A stretch of DNA of 64,000 bases from assembly GCA_024509875.1 (NCBI GenBank), contig JAMPIV010004930.1, positions 62,001 through 126,000 of the forward strand, in the 5' to 3' direction. Shown in pieces: positions 1 to 11,729 of this stretch; positions within the stretch are counted from its first letter, which is position 1; every line of letters begins with the position of its first letter. Under the pieces are notes generated by a model, which saw nothing but the letters and a program-made list of their open reading frames with translations, did no database searches and was not told where the DNA came from. The stretch is from Oreohelix idahoensis (Eukaryota; Mollusca; Gastropoda; Stylommatophora; Oreohelicidae). The translations under genes and the position numbers were made by a program.

Positions 1-13
1 CTAATATAAGGCT

Positions 14-155
14 GTGCTCGGGTCTGACAACCTCATCATGTCAAATAAGTTGCTACAGAGACCATCACTGGAAGAGCACATGAATGCTTCAGTGCAAGCT
101 TCCTATAAGGGAACTAACTGCAGTAGTGGCTCCATAAGGAGTGAAAAGGAAATGA
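14..155 (+). repeat. SINE-A fragment
   Basis: This stretch resembles the middle of an interspersed repeat seen many times in the window: a 'caacctcatcatgt' core, then 'ttgctacag', an 'accatcactg' block and a 'gaatgcttc' block. Better copies lie at 24790-25000, 43312-43480 and 52570-52760. No protein is implied. The open frame across it is a by-product of the repeat. Confidence 0.5.
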
Positions 156-284
156 TGATGGTGATTGATATGACAAAACACTCTAGCCATCTGGATACAG
201 CCATGCTAATACTGTTTTCAGAATGTATTATCCTCCAAATTTATGAAGTTCCAACTTAAAAATCTCTTGAAGTTAATTTTGCCC

Positions 285-3200
285 TATGTAGTTCGTGGGA
301 GATGTAATGAGATCACAACCAAAAGACAAGAACCGATATGTAGAGAACTCTCTGTCCCCTGGGGAAGAATCTACTGTACAAACTAACAGGGAAGAGGCAA
401 CTCCTCTAATGAGTAAGGAAGTATATAATGATGAGTGTTCCTCAAATTCTGTTGCAGGGTAGCATTCTGAGAAAGACCACCTAAAAACTAGTAGGAGGAG
501 CCTAAAAATCGGAACATGGAACATTAGAACTCTAAACGGAGAAGGAAAGCTTGACAATCTAATATTAGAGGCAACAGACATGAAACTCGATATACTGGGA
601 GTTGCAGAGGCAAGACTATTGGATACACGTATGTGGATACTGGACACACAATGACAGAATGACGTCACTAAAGATGAGAGCAAAGCCATTCGACATATCA
701 ATCTTACAAACTTATGCACCAACTGAAGATCATAGCGAGGAAGAAATAGAAGAATACTATGAAGAGCTACAACACACACTTAAACCAGCAAAATCTACAG
801 ATATGTTGATAGTAATGGGTGATATGAATGCAAAAGTAGGAGAAGGAAAATACAAGAAAATAGTAGGACAGTATGGATTAGGGACAAGAAATAATAGAGG
901 AGACAGACTTATCCAGTTCTGTGAAGAAAACCAGCTGGTCATATGTAACACCTTTTTTGAACACCACCCAAGGAAATTATACACATGAAAAAGCCCAGGA
1001 GATGTAACAAGAAATCAAATTGACTATATCATGATAAAACATAGATTTAAGAACAGTGTCACAAGTGCAAAAACACATCCTGGCACTGACATAAATTCAG
1101 ATCCCAATCCGGTCATCATCAAAGTAAATATAAAGCTGAAAAGAACAGGAAACAGAAGACAGGAGGAACCCCAGATAGAAATATCAGCGCTGAAACAACC
1201 AGATATAAAACAAAAATATCTAATCGACGTCAAAAATAAATATCAACAGTTACTGACAGAAAGCATGGAGCATTATAGAAGAGAAAACCCAGAAGAAAAA
1301 GTGACTACAAAATGGGAATGCTTAAAAACAAGCATACAATCAGCAAATGCAAATTTACCTAAAAAGGAGCCTAAGAAAAATCAAATTTGGATGACAGATG
1401 ACATCTTGAGTAAAATGGCAGAAAGAAAGAGAGCAAAAAACACTCCAGAATATAAAACAATAGACAATGACATACGTACTATGTGTAGACAAGCAAAAGA
1501 ACGGTGGATAGAAACAAAATGCAAGGAAATAGAAGACTTGGAAGCAAAGCACATGACAAGAGATATGCATGAAGAAATAAAGAAATTATAAAATAGGTCG
1601 CGGTTTGCACAAGGAGGAAGCTGTATCAAGAACAAAAATGGTGTAATCTTACTTGATGAGAAAGACATATCAAACAGATGGGCAGAATACGTAAAAGAAC
1701 TATTCGAGGACAACAGAGGTAAAAAACCATCACCAGATTCTAATGAAGGCCCAAACATTCTCAGATCAGAAGTAGAGAATGCCATACATATGATACAAAA
1801 AGGAAAATCAGCAGGCACTGATAACATAAAAATTGAAATGATAGAAGCCCTGGAGAGCTTTGGTATAGATACAATCACTGATCTATGCAACAATATATAC
1901 AATACAGGATATATACCACACGACATGAAGACATCAGTTTTTATAATATTGCCCAGAAAACCTAATGCAACAGAATGTTCAGACTTCAGAACAATCAGCC
2001 TGATGAGTCATGCAATTAAGATACTGCTCAAAATCAAACAGGAAAGAATAAAAAGTAAGGTAGCGAAATCCAAGAAGAACAGTTTGGTTTTAGATGGAAC
2101 AGTGGAACAAGAGAGGCAATATTTTGCCTAAGAATATTAGCAGAAAAATATACAGAGGTCCAAAAAAGTATGTACATGTGCTTCATTGACTATAAGAAGG
2201 CTTTTGACAGAGTCCATCATGAGAAAATAATTGAATGCCTCGAAGACATAGGTATTGATGGAAACGATATAAGAATACTCAGTAACCTTTATTTGGAGCA
2301 AACTGCCACAGTAAGATCTGGAAGGAATTATTTACCATACATAGACATAAAAAGAGGTGTCAGACAAGGTTGTGTGCTGTCCCCCTGCCTATTTAATCTA
2401 TACACCGAAAAAATTTTCAAACAGATACAGGAAATATCAGGACTGAACATCAGTGGAAGGTTAAAAAAACAACCTTGGATATGCAGATGATACCGTGTTG
2501 TTAGCTGAAAGCGAACAGTAGTTACAAGAACTAGTGAAGCAAGTGAACAGTATAAGTCATGAATATGGACTCGACATTAATATTGAGAAAACAAAAACTA
2601 TGATAATTAGCAAAACAGACGATAAGCCCACATTAAAGATAAGCGTAAATGGGAAAATCCTGGAACAAGTCAAGAGCTACGTATATCTTGGTCATATAAT
2701 AATAGAAGATGGCAGATGTGAAACAGAAATCAAGAAGAGAATAGGAATGGCCAAAGCTACATTCAACAACATGAAACATATACTGACATCTAAACAGTTA
2801 TCTCACAAATTAAAACTGAGAATCATAAAGTGTTATATATATTCTGCATTTCTGTATGGTGTAGAAACATGGACGATAAATAAGCATTCGGAAGAAAGAA
2901 TTGAGGCTCTTGAAATGTGGATATATAGAAGAATGGGGCGTATCTCATGGAAAGAGAAGAAAACAAATAAGGAGGTCCTAGAGAATCTAGGTATGAAAAG
3001 AGAACTAATGAGGGAGATCAAAGTTCGGCAGCTAAAATACTTTGGCCACATAAAAAGGCATAACACCTTGCAGAAGACCATAATAGAAGGGAGAGGTGAA
3101 GGCAAACATACAAGGGGAAGACAGCGCTATAAGTGGGAAGATAACATCAAGAGATGGACAGGAAAGAGTCTATCAGAGTGCACCACCAAGACAAGAGACA

Positions 3201-3285
3201 GAAGACGGAGATCCATTACAGCCAACCTTCGTTGAGAAGATGGCAGCTGATGATGATGAGTTCGTGGGAATTCTTAGCCAATGAG
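285..3285 (+). mobile_element. RTE (BovB-type) LINE, copy 1, nearly full length but broken
   Basis: This is a non-LTR retrotransposon. An APE-type endonuclease starts near 503 (KIGTWNIRTLNGEGK) and has the GDMNAKVG motif near 820-845. Reverse transcriptase follows, with CFIDYKKAFDRVHHEK near 2180, GVRQGCVLSPCLFNLY near 2357 and GYADDTVLLAESE near 2477. A C-terminal block with LYGVETW and [17 protein letters not shown] ends near 3235. Domain order, wording of the motifs and the short GAT-rich tail (about 3240-3262) match the RTE/BovB clade. The frame changes several times (near 600, 985, 1591, 2131 and 2490), so the copy cannot make a full protein. A better-preserved 3' piece lies at 6440-7165. 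The 5' limit is uncertain. The copy lies downstream of kinesin exon 7, probably in the next intron. Confidence 0.85.
1031..1591 (+). pseudogene. RTE LINE linker between endonuclease and reverse transcriptase (fragment of broken ORF)
   Basis: This 186-codon open stretch continues the endonuclease frame after a stop near 985. It begins in the IDYIM...RFKNSV region and includes TSAKTHPGTDINSDPN, corresponding to the catalytic-His end of RTE endonucleases, where a GSDH-type motif is expected. It then runs into the Lys/Glu-rich linker before the RT domain. The change of SDH to SDPN suggests loss of the catalytic His, which fits an old, inactive copy. Confidence 0.6.
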
Positions 3286-3300
3286 AGAAATGGATTACTG

Positions 3301-3480
3301 TTCCCTCAGGCATGTCATATGAGGTGACTAATATAGGTCATGGATGGGGCTGAAAAAAGCATCATCTGAAATGCAATGCTAAAGGGGACCGAAGACGCAG
3401 CAAAAGAAATGAATGCAGTTAGCGACTCATAGCTTGACTGCTTGCGTCAGGGTCAGCAAACCAGAGTTGACCAAGACCCT
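3301..3480 (+). repeat. SINE-A remnant and flank
   Basis: The text 'caggcatgtcatatgagg' at about 3309-3326, followed by 'gactaatat', matches the head of SINE-A. The remainder is degraded and no gene is visible. Confidence 0.4.
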
Positions 3481-3488
3481 ACTCCACT

Positions 3489-3674
3489 CAGTGGCGTCCC
3501 TCAAGTATTTGGCACCTGGGGCGGATCATACCATTGGCACCCCGCCCCATAAAAAAAGCACTTGCAAGTACATTTTCAACAGTAAGTACTATAATAATAA
3601 TTCCGATGGCACCCTCTTCCTGACTGTCACTGAGGGCGGTGCACCTCCCTCGCACCCCCCTTAGTACGCCACTG
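3489..3674. mobile_element. hAT-type MITE with 8-bp target duplication
   Basis: A 186-bp element has short inverted ends CAGTGGCGT (3489-3497) and ACGCCACTG (3666-3674). It is flanked by a perfect 8-bp duplication, ACTCCACT, at 3481-3488 and 3675-3682. An 8-bp duplication and CAGTGG-type ends are typical of hAT transposons. There is no coding capacity, so it was mobilised in trans. A related but decayed copy is at 46518-46684. Confidence 0.85.
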
Positions 3675-3682
3675 ACTCCACT

Positions 3683-4097
3683 TCCAAGTGGTGGTCCTAG
3701 AAACAGGCTGCATCACTGTAGTCAGGCCAAGCGAGTAAGGATAAAAAAGGGAAGGCAAACCCGGTCCCAAAAAGTGCTATGCAGAAGTCGGATGTGTTGG
3801 GCCGAAAGACGCAAATATTGCAGCTTTGCTGTAAACGGCGACACAACACAACCAACACCCTGTTCAGGATGAACGAGGAAGAAGAAGACAATGTTACAGA
3901 AATGACAACTGCCAGAGCATATGAATTCTTTGGACCAGGCTTCCTGCCAGAGGACCAGCTGCAGTGGACACCCTATGCTCCCTGGCAAACAAAGTGAGAA
4001 ATTGTGGTGGTGGTGGTGGTGGTGGAAGAAACATTTTATCAAATTTTTGTCAGTCTTTTTTTTTTAACACAGACACCTAAAATTCACATTTTCATAC
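3683..4097. other. Non-coding stretch downstream of kinesin exon 7
   Basis: The sequence flanking the MITE continues to about 3900 and looks like part of an unidentified repeat (GGCCGAAAGACGC near 3800). A short GGT microsatellite lies at about 4004-4026. I see no exon here that would extend the kinesin reading frame. Confidence 0.4.
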
Positions 4098-4189
4098 CTC
4101 TTTAAGTTTCTGTTTTTCTTTTTCTAAGTCCTCACGTGCAATGTCTAAGTCATGCTGCGTGTCTTGCGTCTTGCTAGCAGTAGTAGTGG
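4098..4189 (-). CDS. KIF17: KIF17 exon 7 (start of stalk, residues 375-405)
   Basis: This short 92-bp exon is bounded by ttgacag|CCAC and AAGAG|gtatga. Exon 6 ends in phase 1 and this exon supplies the missing two bases, so the frame is open across the join. The product is hydrophilic and ends in [11 protein letters not shown], a likely coiled-coil start. Confidence 0.78.
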
Positions 4190-4284
4190 CTGTCAAAATC
4201 AGAAACATAAGTTATATAAATGGAATTAATCAGGCTTTATACCAGCAAGTACCGAAAAAAAAATCCATCATGTTAAAAATCATC

Positions 4285-4315
<31 letters not shown>

Positions 4316-7300
4316 CCATCATTACTTTTCAGCACAGGTCAGACAAATATACGCCAAGCCCCTCTTGTCCTTTTCCATTTGTTCGTGGTGTTTACATATC
4401 TTCTTTATCCCTACCATGCCAGTCTCTAGGTACATTTCTCCAAATGTTTGTTGGTCTCCCTCTATTTCTTTTAACCTGGAAATTTCAGACTTGGTACTGC
4501 CTTGTAATGCTGTCAACTATTTTGTTATTCCAATATATGTCCTAACTTACTAACTTACTTAGTCGTTCCTCTTCTATCGTGAGGTGTAGAGGTTTGTAAG
4601 AGAGGGCGCCATACTATCCTATAAGCTGTCTTCCTCCTGGCCTGGTTCCATTCTAGTCCTCGGTCCTTCAAAGATTGTCTAATGATGACCTAACTAATAC
4701 CAGCAACTTCTCCTCACATCTTGTTCCGCCAGTATTGGTTTGATTCTTTCCATCAGTTCTACATTATTGATCTTATATCAGGAATACTGTTCAACATTTG
4801 TTTAATGACTTAAATGTGTCAATAAATCTGAGGCTTAGAGTGGCACAGGGGCATGGCATCTGCCTCTAATTCTAAAGGTACCAGGTTTGCTCCTAGCAAG
4901 GGAATATAATTTGTGGAAATGTTTGTTTCACAACTATAACATATAAGGAAGGGAAACCCTGAGGCCTGTAAACAGTAAATAAATATTAGACAAACATAAA
5001 GGTATGTTTTCTGTTGTCTAGTGTTCTACTTCTTTATTTCTTACGAGTGCCTGAAAACATACCTTTATGTTTGTCTAATATTTGTTTCACAACCAGTGGT
5101 TCCTAATAATTTCATACTCCCCCCTGAACTCCAGGGTAGTCACATCGAATGCCTGGCCTTCCCAGATAAGGGGAAAATAATTGGAGGTCCCGTGTGCAAG
5201 TTGTGCATGTTAAAAATCCCTTGGCAATTGGAAATTGTAAAGAGTAGGCCATACGGTTGCTGCCCTGGAAAAATTTAAAAATAAGGAAACCTACCCACCA
5301 TAAAAATATTTGTAGAATGTGTCATTTTGTATACACACAATAGGATCCTCACCAGTGCTGCAGAGTTTGTGCACTGTGCTGAGATCCTCCTTGTGTGATC
5401 TAAGGGAGGAGATTGGAGCACTTATGGAGTTGTCCATGTGCATTGAAGACAGTCCTTAAAACCAAACGAAACCAAACTAAACTAAACTAAACCAAACTAA
5501 ACTTAACTAAACCAAACTAAATGAAACCAAACTAAACTAAACCAAACCAAACTAAACTAAACTAAACCAAACTAAACTTAACTAAACCAAACTAAATGAA
5601 AACAAACTAAACTAAACCAAACTAAACTAAACTAAACCAAACTAAACTAAACCAAACTAAACTAAACCAAACTAAACTTAACTAAACCAAACTAAATGAA
5701 ACCAAACTAAACTAAACCAAACTAAACTAAACTAAACCAAACTAAACCAAACTAAACTAAACTAAACCAAACTAAACTAAACCAAACTTAACTAAACCAA
5801 ACTTAACTAAACCAAACTAAACCAAACTAAACCAAACTAAACCAAACCAAACCAAACTAAACTAAACTAAACCAAACTAAACCACAATTTTAAAAATTAG
5901 AAAAAAAAGCAGAAAAGGATTTCCTACCAGAAAGGCCAGTCTCCAAGGGTATTTGACCTGCCAGCATGGCCTTCAGTTTAGCTATTTCTTCCTGATACTG
6001 TCTTAGCAAAGCATCCTTTGGATCCTCATTGATCTTTGGTTTGTTCTTGATATTCTTTGCTCGATTTGCATAACGGAGTGTTGAGAGTGTCTCGTCGTAA
6101 TTGTTATCCGCAGGGGAAAGACATGCTACCATCATGGTTTTTGTATTGCCACCTAAAGAATCCTGGTCATAAAATTCAGTTCATAGAATTAAAAGTCAGA
6201 CAAAAGTATATTAGAAACTAAAGACCCTAATGAAATTTTTACAGAATACACAAGGGCAAGAAAATCAGTGTAACAAAGAGAAAATAAAATTAACATTTAC
6301 CCATACAGGCATACCTCGCTTTATTGCGCTTCGCTTTATTGCGCTTCACTTTATTGCGGTGGTCTGGAACCGAACCCACAATATCTCCGAGGTATGCATG
6401 TATATTCACAATTGTGAATATATGCCACCTTGTTCTTCAAGCAAGTGAACAGTATAAGTCATGAATATGGACTCGACATTAATATTGAGAAAACTAAAAC
6501 TATGATAATTAGCAAAACAGACAATAAACCCACATTAAAGATAAGCGTAAATGGGAAAATCCTGGAACAAGTCAAGAGCTATGTATATCTTGGTCATATA
6601 ATAACAGAAGATGGCAGATGTGAAACAGAAATCAAGAAGAGAATAGGAATGGCCAAAGCTACATTCAACAACATGAAACATATACTGACATCCAAACAGT
6701 TATCTCATAAATTAAAACTGAGAATCATAAAGTGTTATATATATTCTGAATTTCTGTATGGTGCAGAAACATGGACGATGAATAAGCATTTGGAACAAAG
6801 AATTGAGGCTCTTGAAATGTGGATATATAGAAGAATGGGGCGTATCTCATGGAAAGAGATGAAAACAAATAAGGAGGTCCTAGAAAATCTAGGTATGAAA
6901 AGAGAACTAATGAGAGAGGTCAAAGTTCGGCAGCTAAAATACTTTGGCCACATAAAAAGGCATAACACCTTGCAGAAGACCATAACAGAAGGGAGAGTTG
7001 AAGGCAAACGTGCAAGGGGAAGACAGCGCTATAAGTGGGAAGATAACATCAAGAGATGGACGGGAAAGAGTCTATCAGAGTGTACCACCAAGACAAGAGA
7101 CAGAAGACGTTGGAGATCCATTACAGCCAACCTTCGTTGTGGAGATGGCAACTGATGATGATGATGTTCTTCTTCTTCCTGAATCCTTAGCCCCCAACTC
7201 AAAAAGCAGTCAGTGGCCATCCTGCAGCATTTCTCAGGCATTCCATTTTACAAGAAGTGGTTTTTCTCTTTACTGTATTTGGTTAGTGTACTGATAAAAT

Positions 7301-10300
7301 ATTTTTCAACTTTGTCACCTAAGATGGAAAGCAGGAACTAAAGACAAATTGTATAAACATAGTAGAATGTAAAATATAAATATGTTAGAATCATAAGAAC
7401 AAAGGTCCCAGTTTTCCTACAATATTACCGATATGAGAGCTAAACAAATTAGACCATAGCAGATAAGTGAAAAAAAAGGAAGAAATGAGAAAGAAACACA
7501 AAAAAGCATTATCTTTTCATGGAGCTATGCAGTCTAATAACACAATAAATGAAAATATTTACTTTATAAGGATAAACAATCAAGCCTTTTGCCTTTTAAT
7601 TCCATTTCTGACATAGAAAAACACATATTTAGGGTTTAATACAACATATAATTTATATGGCAGTGAGACATGGACAACCTATGGTAAGCAAGAAAGAAGG
7701 CTCAATACCTTCCATTTGCGGTTTCTACACAACATCCTCGGTATGTCATGGAAGGACAAAGTGACAAATGTTGCGGTGCTGGCCTTCAAAGCAATATATA
7801 CACTGCTTAGACAGCACAGACTATGCTGGCTTGGCCAGGTTCGCCGCATGGAAGATGGTTGCATCCTGAAAGATATCTTCTACGGACAACTGGCAGATAG
7901 TAAAAGAGCAGCAACGACCGCAGCTTAGGTTCAAAGATGTGTACAAGAGAGACATGAAGACACTGGACATAAATCCAGCTACCTGGGAGGATGATGCTGC
8001 TGATTGCACCAAGTGGTGATGCTCTCTATAGTGCCACCTCAAATTGAGTGAAAGGAAGCTCTCTACGGCACCACCTCAAATTGAGTGAAAGGAAACTCTC
8101 TACGGCACCACCTCAAATTGAGTGAAAGGAAGCTCTCTACGGCACCACCTCAAATTGAGTGAAAGGAAGCTCTCTACGGCACCACCTCAAATTGAGTGAA
8201 AGGAAGCTCTCTATAGTGCCACCTCAAATTGAGTGAAAGGAAACTCTCTACGGCACCACCTCAAATTGAGTGAAAGGAAGCTCTCTACGGCACCACCTCA
8301 AATTGAGTGAAAGGAAGCTCTCTATAGTGCCACCTCAAATTGAGTGAAAGGAAGCTCTCTATGGTGCCACCTCAAATTGAGTGAAAGGAAGCTCTCTATA
8401 GTGCCACCTCAAATTGAGTGAAAGGAAGCTCTCTATGGTGCCACCTCAAATTGAGTGAAAGGAAGCTCTCTATAGTGCCACCTCAAATTGAGTGAAAGGA
8501 AGCTCTCTATAGTGCCACCTCAAATTGAGTGAAAGGAAGCTCTCTATAGTGCCACCTCAAATTGAGTGAAAGGAAGCTCTCTATAGTGCCACCTCAAATT
8601 GAGTGAAAGGAAGCTCTCTATAGTGCCACCTCAAATTGAGTGAAAGGAAGCTCTCTATGGCACCACCTCAAATTGAGTGAAAGGAAACTCTCTACGGCAC
8701 CACCTCAAATTGAGTGAAAGGAAGCTCTCTATAGTGCCACCTCAAATTGAGTGAAAGGAAACTCTCTACGGCACCACCTCAAATTGAGTGAAAGGAAGCT
8801 CTCTACGGCACCACCTCAAATTGAGTGAAAGGAAGCTCTCTATAGTGCCACCTCAAATTGAGTGAAAGGAAGCTCTCTACGGCACCACCTCAAATTGAGT
8901 GAAAGAAAGCTCTCTATAGTGCCACCTCAAATTGAGTGAAAGGAAGCTCTCTATGGTGCCACCTCAAATTGAGTGAAAGGAAGCTCTCTATAGTGCCACC
9001 TCAAATTGAGTGAAAGGAAGCTCTCTATGGTGCCACCTCAAATTGAGTGAAAGGAAGCTCTCTATAGTGCCACCTCAAATTGAGTGAAAGGAAGCTCTCT
9101 ATGGTGCCACCTCAAATTAAGTGAAAGGAAGCTCTCTATAGTGCCACCTCAAATTGAGTGAAAGGAAGCTCTCTATAGTGCCACCTCAAATTGAGTGAAA
9201 GGAAGCTCTCTATGGCACCACCTCAAATTGAGTGAAAGGAAGCTCTCTACGGCACCACTCAAAATTGACGTGAAAGGAAGCTCTCTATGGCACCACCTCA
9301 AATTGAGTGAAAGGAAGCTCTCTATGGCACCACCTCAAATTGAGTGAAAGGAAGCTCTCTATGGCACCACCTCAAATTGAGTGAAAGGAAGCTCTCTACA
9401 GCGCCACCTCAAATTGAGTGAAAGGAAGCTCTCTATGGCACCACCTCAAATTGAGTGAAAGGAAGCTCTCTACGGCACCACCTCAAATTGAGTGAAAGGA
9501 AGCTCTCTACGGCACCACCTCAAATTGAGTGAAAGGAAGCTCTCTGCGGCACCACCTCAAATTGAGTGAAAGGAAGCTCTCTACGGCACCACCTCAAATT
9601 GAGTGAAAGGAAGCTCTCTATGGTGCCACCTCAGATTGGGTGAAAAGAAGCTCTCATAACAAGCAGAAGAGAGGAAAAAATGTCAAAAGGAGCACCAAGA
9701 AAATAAGCAGCTGAGGGCTGTCACGTCAAGGGCGCATTCCCATAGTCTGTTATGACTGAAGGGGCTATTATTATTATTATATTAGTACGTAATAATTCTG
9801 CTTTTCAAAAGAGATGCTTAGATTTATCCCTTGCCAAAAATCTAACTGCTACAGACTTTGCAAGTCAGCAGAGTAATTATATTGCTAAGTAAAATCTGTG
9901 TGTGTTTTTATTTTAAATTTGAACATGAAATCATTTAAAATAAAATTTAAAAAAAAAAGGAAACCTTCATAAAAAAGTATTTTAAAAGTAAATAAAAATT
10001 ACCTGACTATTAATTATGTGATTCCTTAAAACATATTCCTGTGCTGTGTTGAGGTTTACCACCATAACTTTGTTCTATTATCTATATGGCTCATACAACT
10101 CACCTGTAGAAGTCGGGTGAGTTTTGAGTCTCTGTATGGTATATGTTTGGACTTGCCATCAACAAGTGCTGAGATAACATTACCCAGAGCAGAAAGTGAC
10201 AGGTTAATTTTGGTTGCTTCCTTCAGTCTGTCCCCAGTGGCACCTACAAAAATTAATGCACAATTAATAAAACACTAACAGGTGAGTGTTACACTTTTTT

Positions 10301-11687
10301 AATTAGCATGCAGGTAATTCTCAACTTCTGTGCAATCTTGAAAACTCTCAGGTAATGTAAACTCACATAAACAAGAAAGATGCTAGTGTACAAAATAACT
10401 GACATGTCCTCCTGGTTAGACAAACAAATAAACAGAATCACATAGCAGATACTGCTGAAAGGGAGTGAAGTGTTAGAGAAATCATCATTACTAGGTCTCA
10501 GCTTTATGAGGTGAAGGGACCAGTTCAATTCAGCTCTACCCTTGCCTTCCCTAACTAAAGAACACAGCCAGTTACCCATGTTTACAGGTGGGTAGACTGG
10601 ACAGTGACACAGCCTGGTATCAAACACAGGTCCTTTTGCTTCAAGAAGCAAGTGAAATACATGCATTTTAAATTAAGAAAGAAAATTGCTTTGCTGCAAA
10701 ATAATTTAACATTTGTGCAGTAATTTAAAAGAAAAAATTCATGCTGTTAAGATATATTAGATATAAAAGATGTAACAAGTTATCAAATACCATAACTGAG
10801 GCAATTTTTGAGGACAGATGAGTAAGAGGATGTGAGAAAGACTACAAGTAGTCCTCAGAATGTCTCATTATCAGCTCCTTAAGGAGCACATGGCTACCAC
10901 AGCAGCTGATCATCATGCAAGAAGCCTGTACAAAGGCATGTCATATCCTCTAGCTGTGGTGGTTTAAGCATCTATTTGTTTCATGTGAAAAGAATGCTAG
11001 CTCAAAGCACAATACCACTCCAACTGCCTCTAAAGACATGTAAGATGGGAGCAGTGGTCTTGTTATTTTTATTTCTCCTTTGAAATTCCCTAGAACCACA
11101 CAAGTTTAACACTTGGAGGAAAGATTCAGAAATTTGACAGAGATACAACACATCCAAAGTGTGATGTTCAGGCAGCACTTAGTATGGTATGACTTTAAAC
11201 AAAGTATCCACAATTTAACATTGAGACAATACTTAGTCTGATATAACTTTTACTTCTATCACTTAGACTGGTATAACTTTTACTTCTATCATTATCAAGG
11301 ATCTTTATATCACCTGTTTTTCCCTGTCTCTCACTGCCTGCAAGATCTACCAAGTTGAGTTTTCCGGCCCGGATGTGTTCCTCACCCTCAGCATCTTTAG
11401 TTACCATTTCCAAACTTATTGTGAAGATAGAATGACTCCTAGAAGAGTCTGCATTCATGAGTGTGGCTCCTGTACTTCGGTTCTGCCAGCCTTTGTTCAT
11501 GATATGCTCACACTCTGTCACATTATGTACAGGATGCATGGATAGACCTTATAGAAATGTAAGAAAGGATAACTGTTTAAAAAGCTTTGTTAGTAAATAT
11601 ATCATCACCAAATTTTCACATTTTCTTGGTGGAAAAATACACACAAGCGCGTGCGCGTGTGCGTGCATGCACACATGCACGCGTGCA

Positions 11688-11729
<42 letters not shown>

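Noticed and set aside
1..4097. Further kinesin exons
   Set aside because: No open segment with matching phase, splice sites and coiled-coil or tail sequence was found. The stretch is dominated by the RTE LINE and the MITE.
8022..9655. CRISPR-like regular array
   Set aside because: Units are contiguous with no unique spacers, derive from a LINE and lie in an animal genome. It is a minisatellite.
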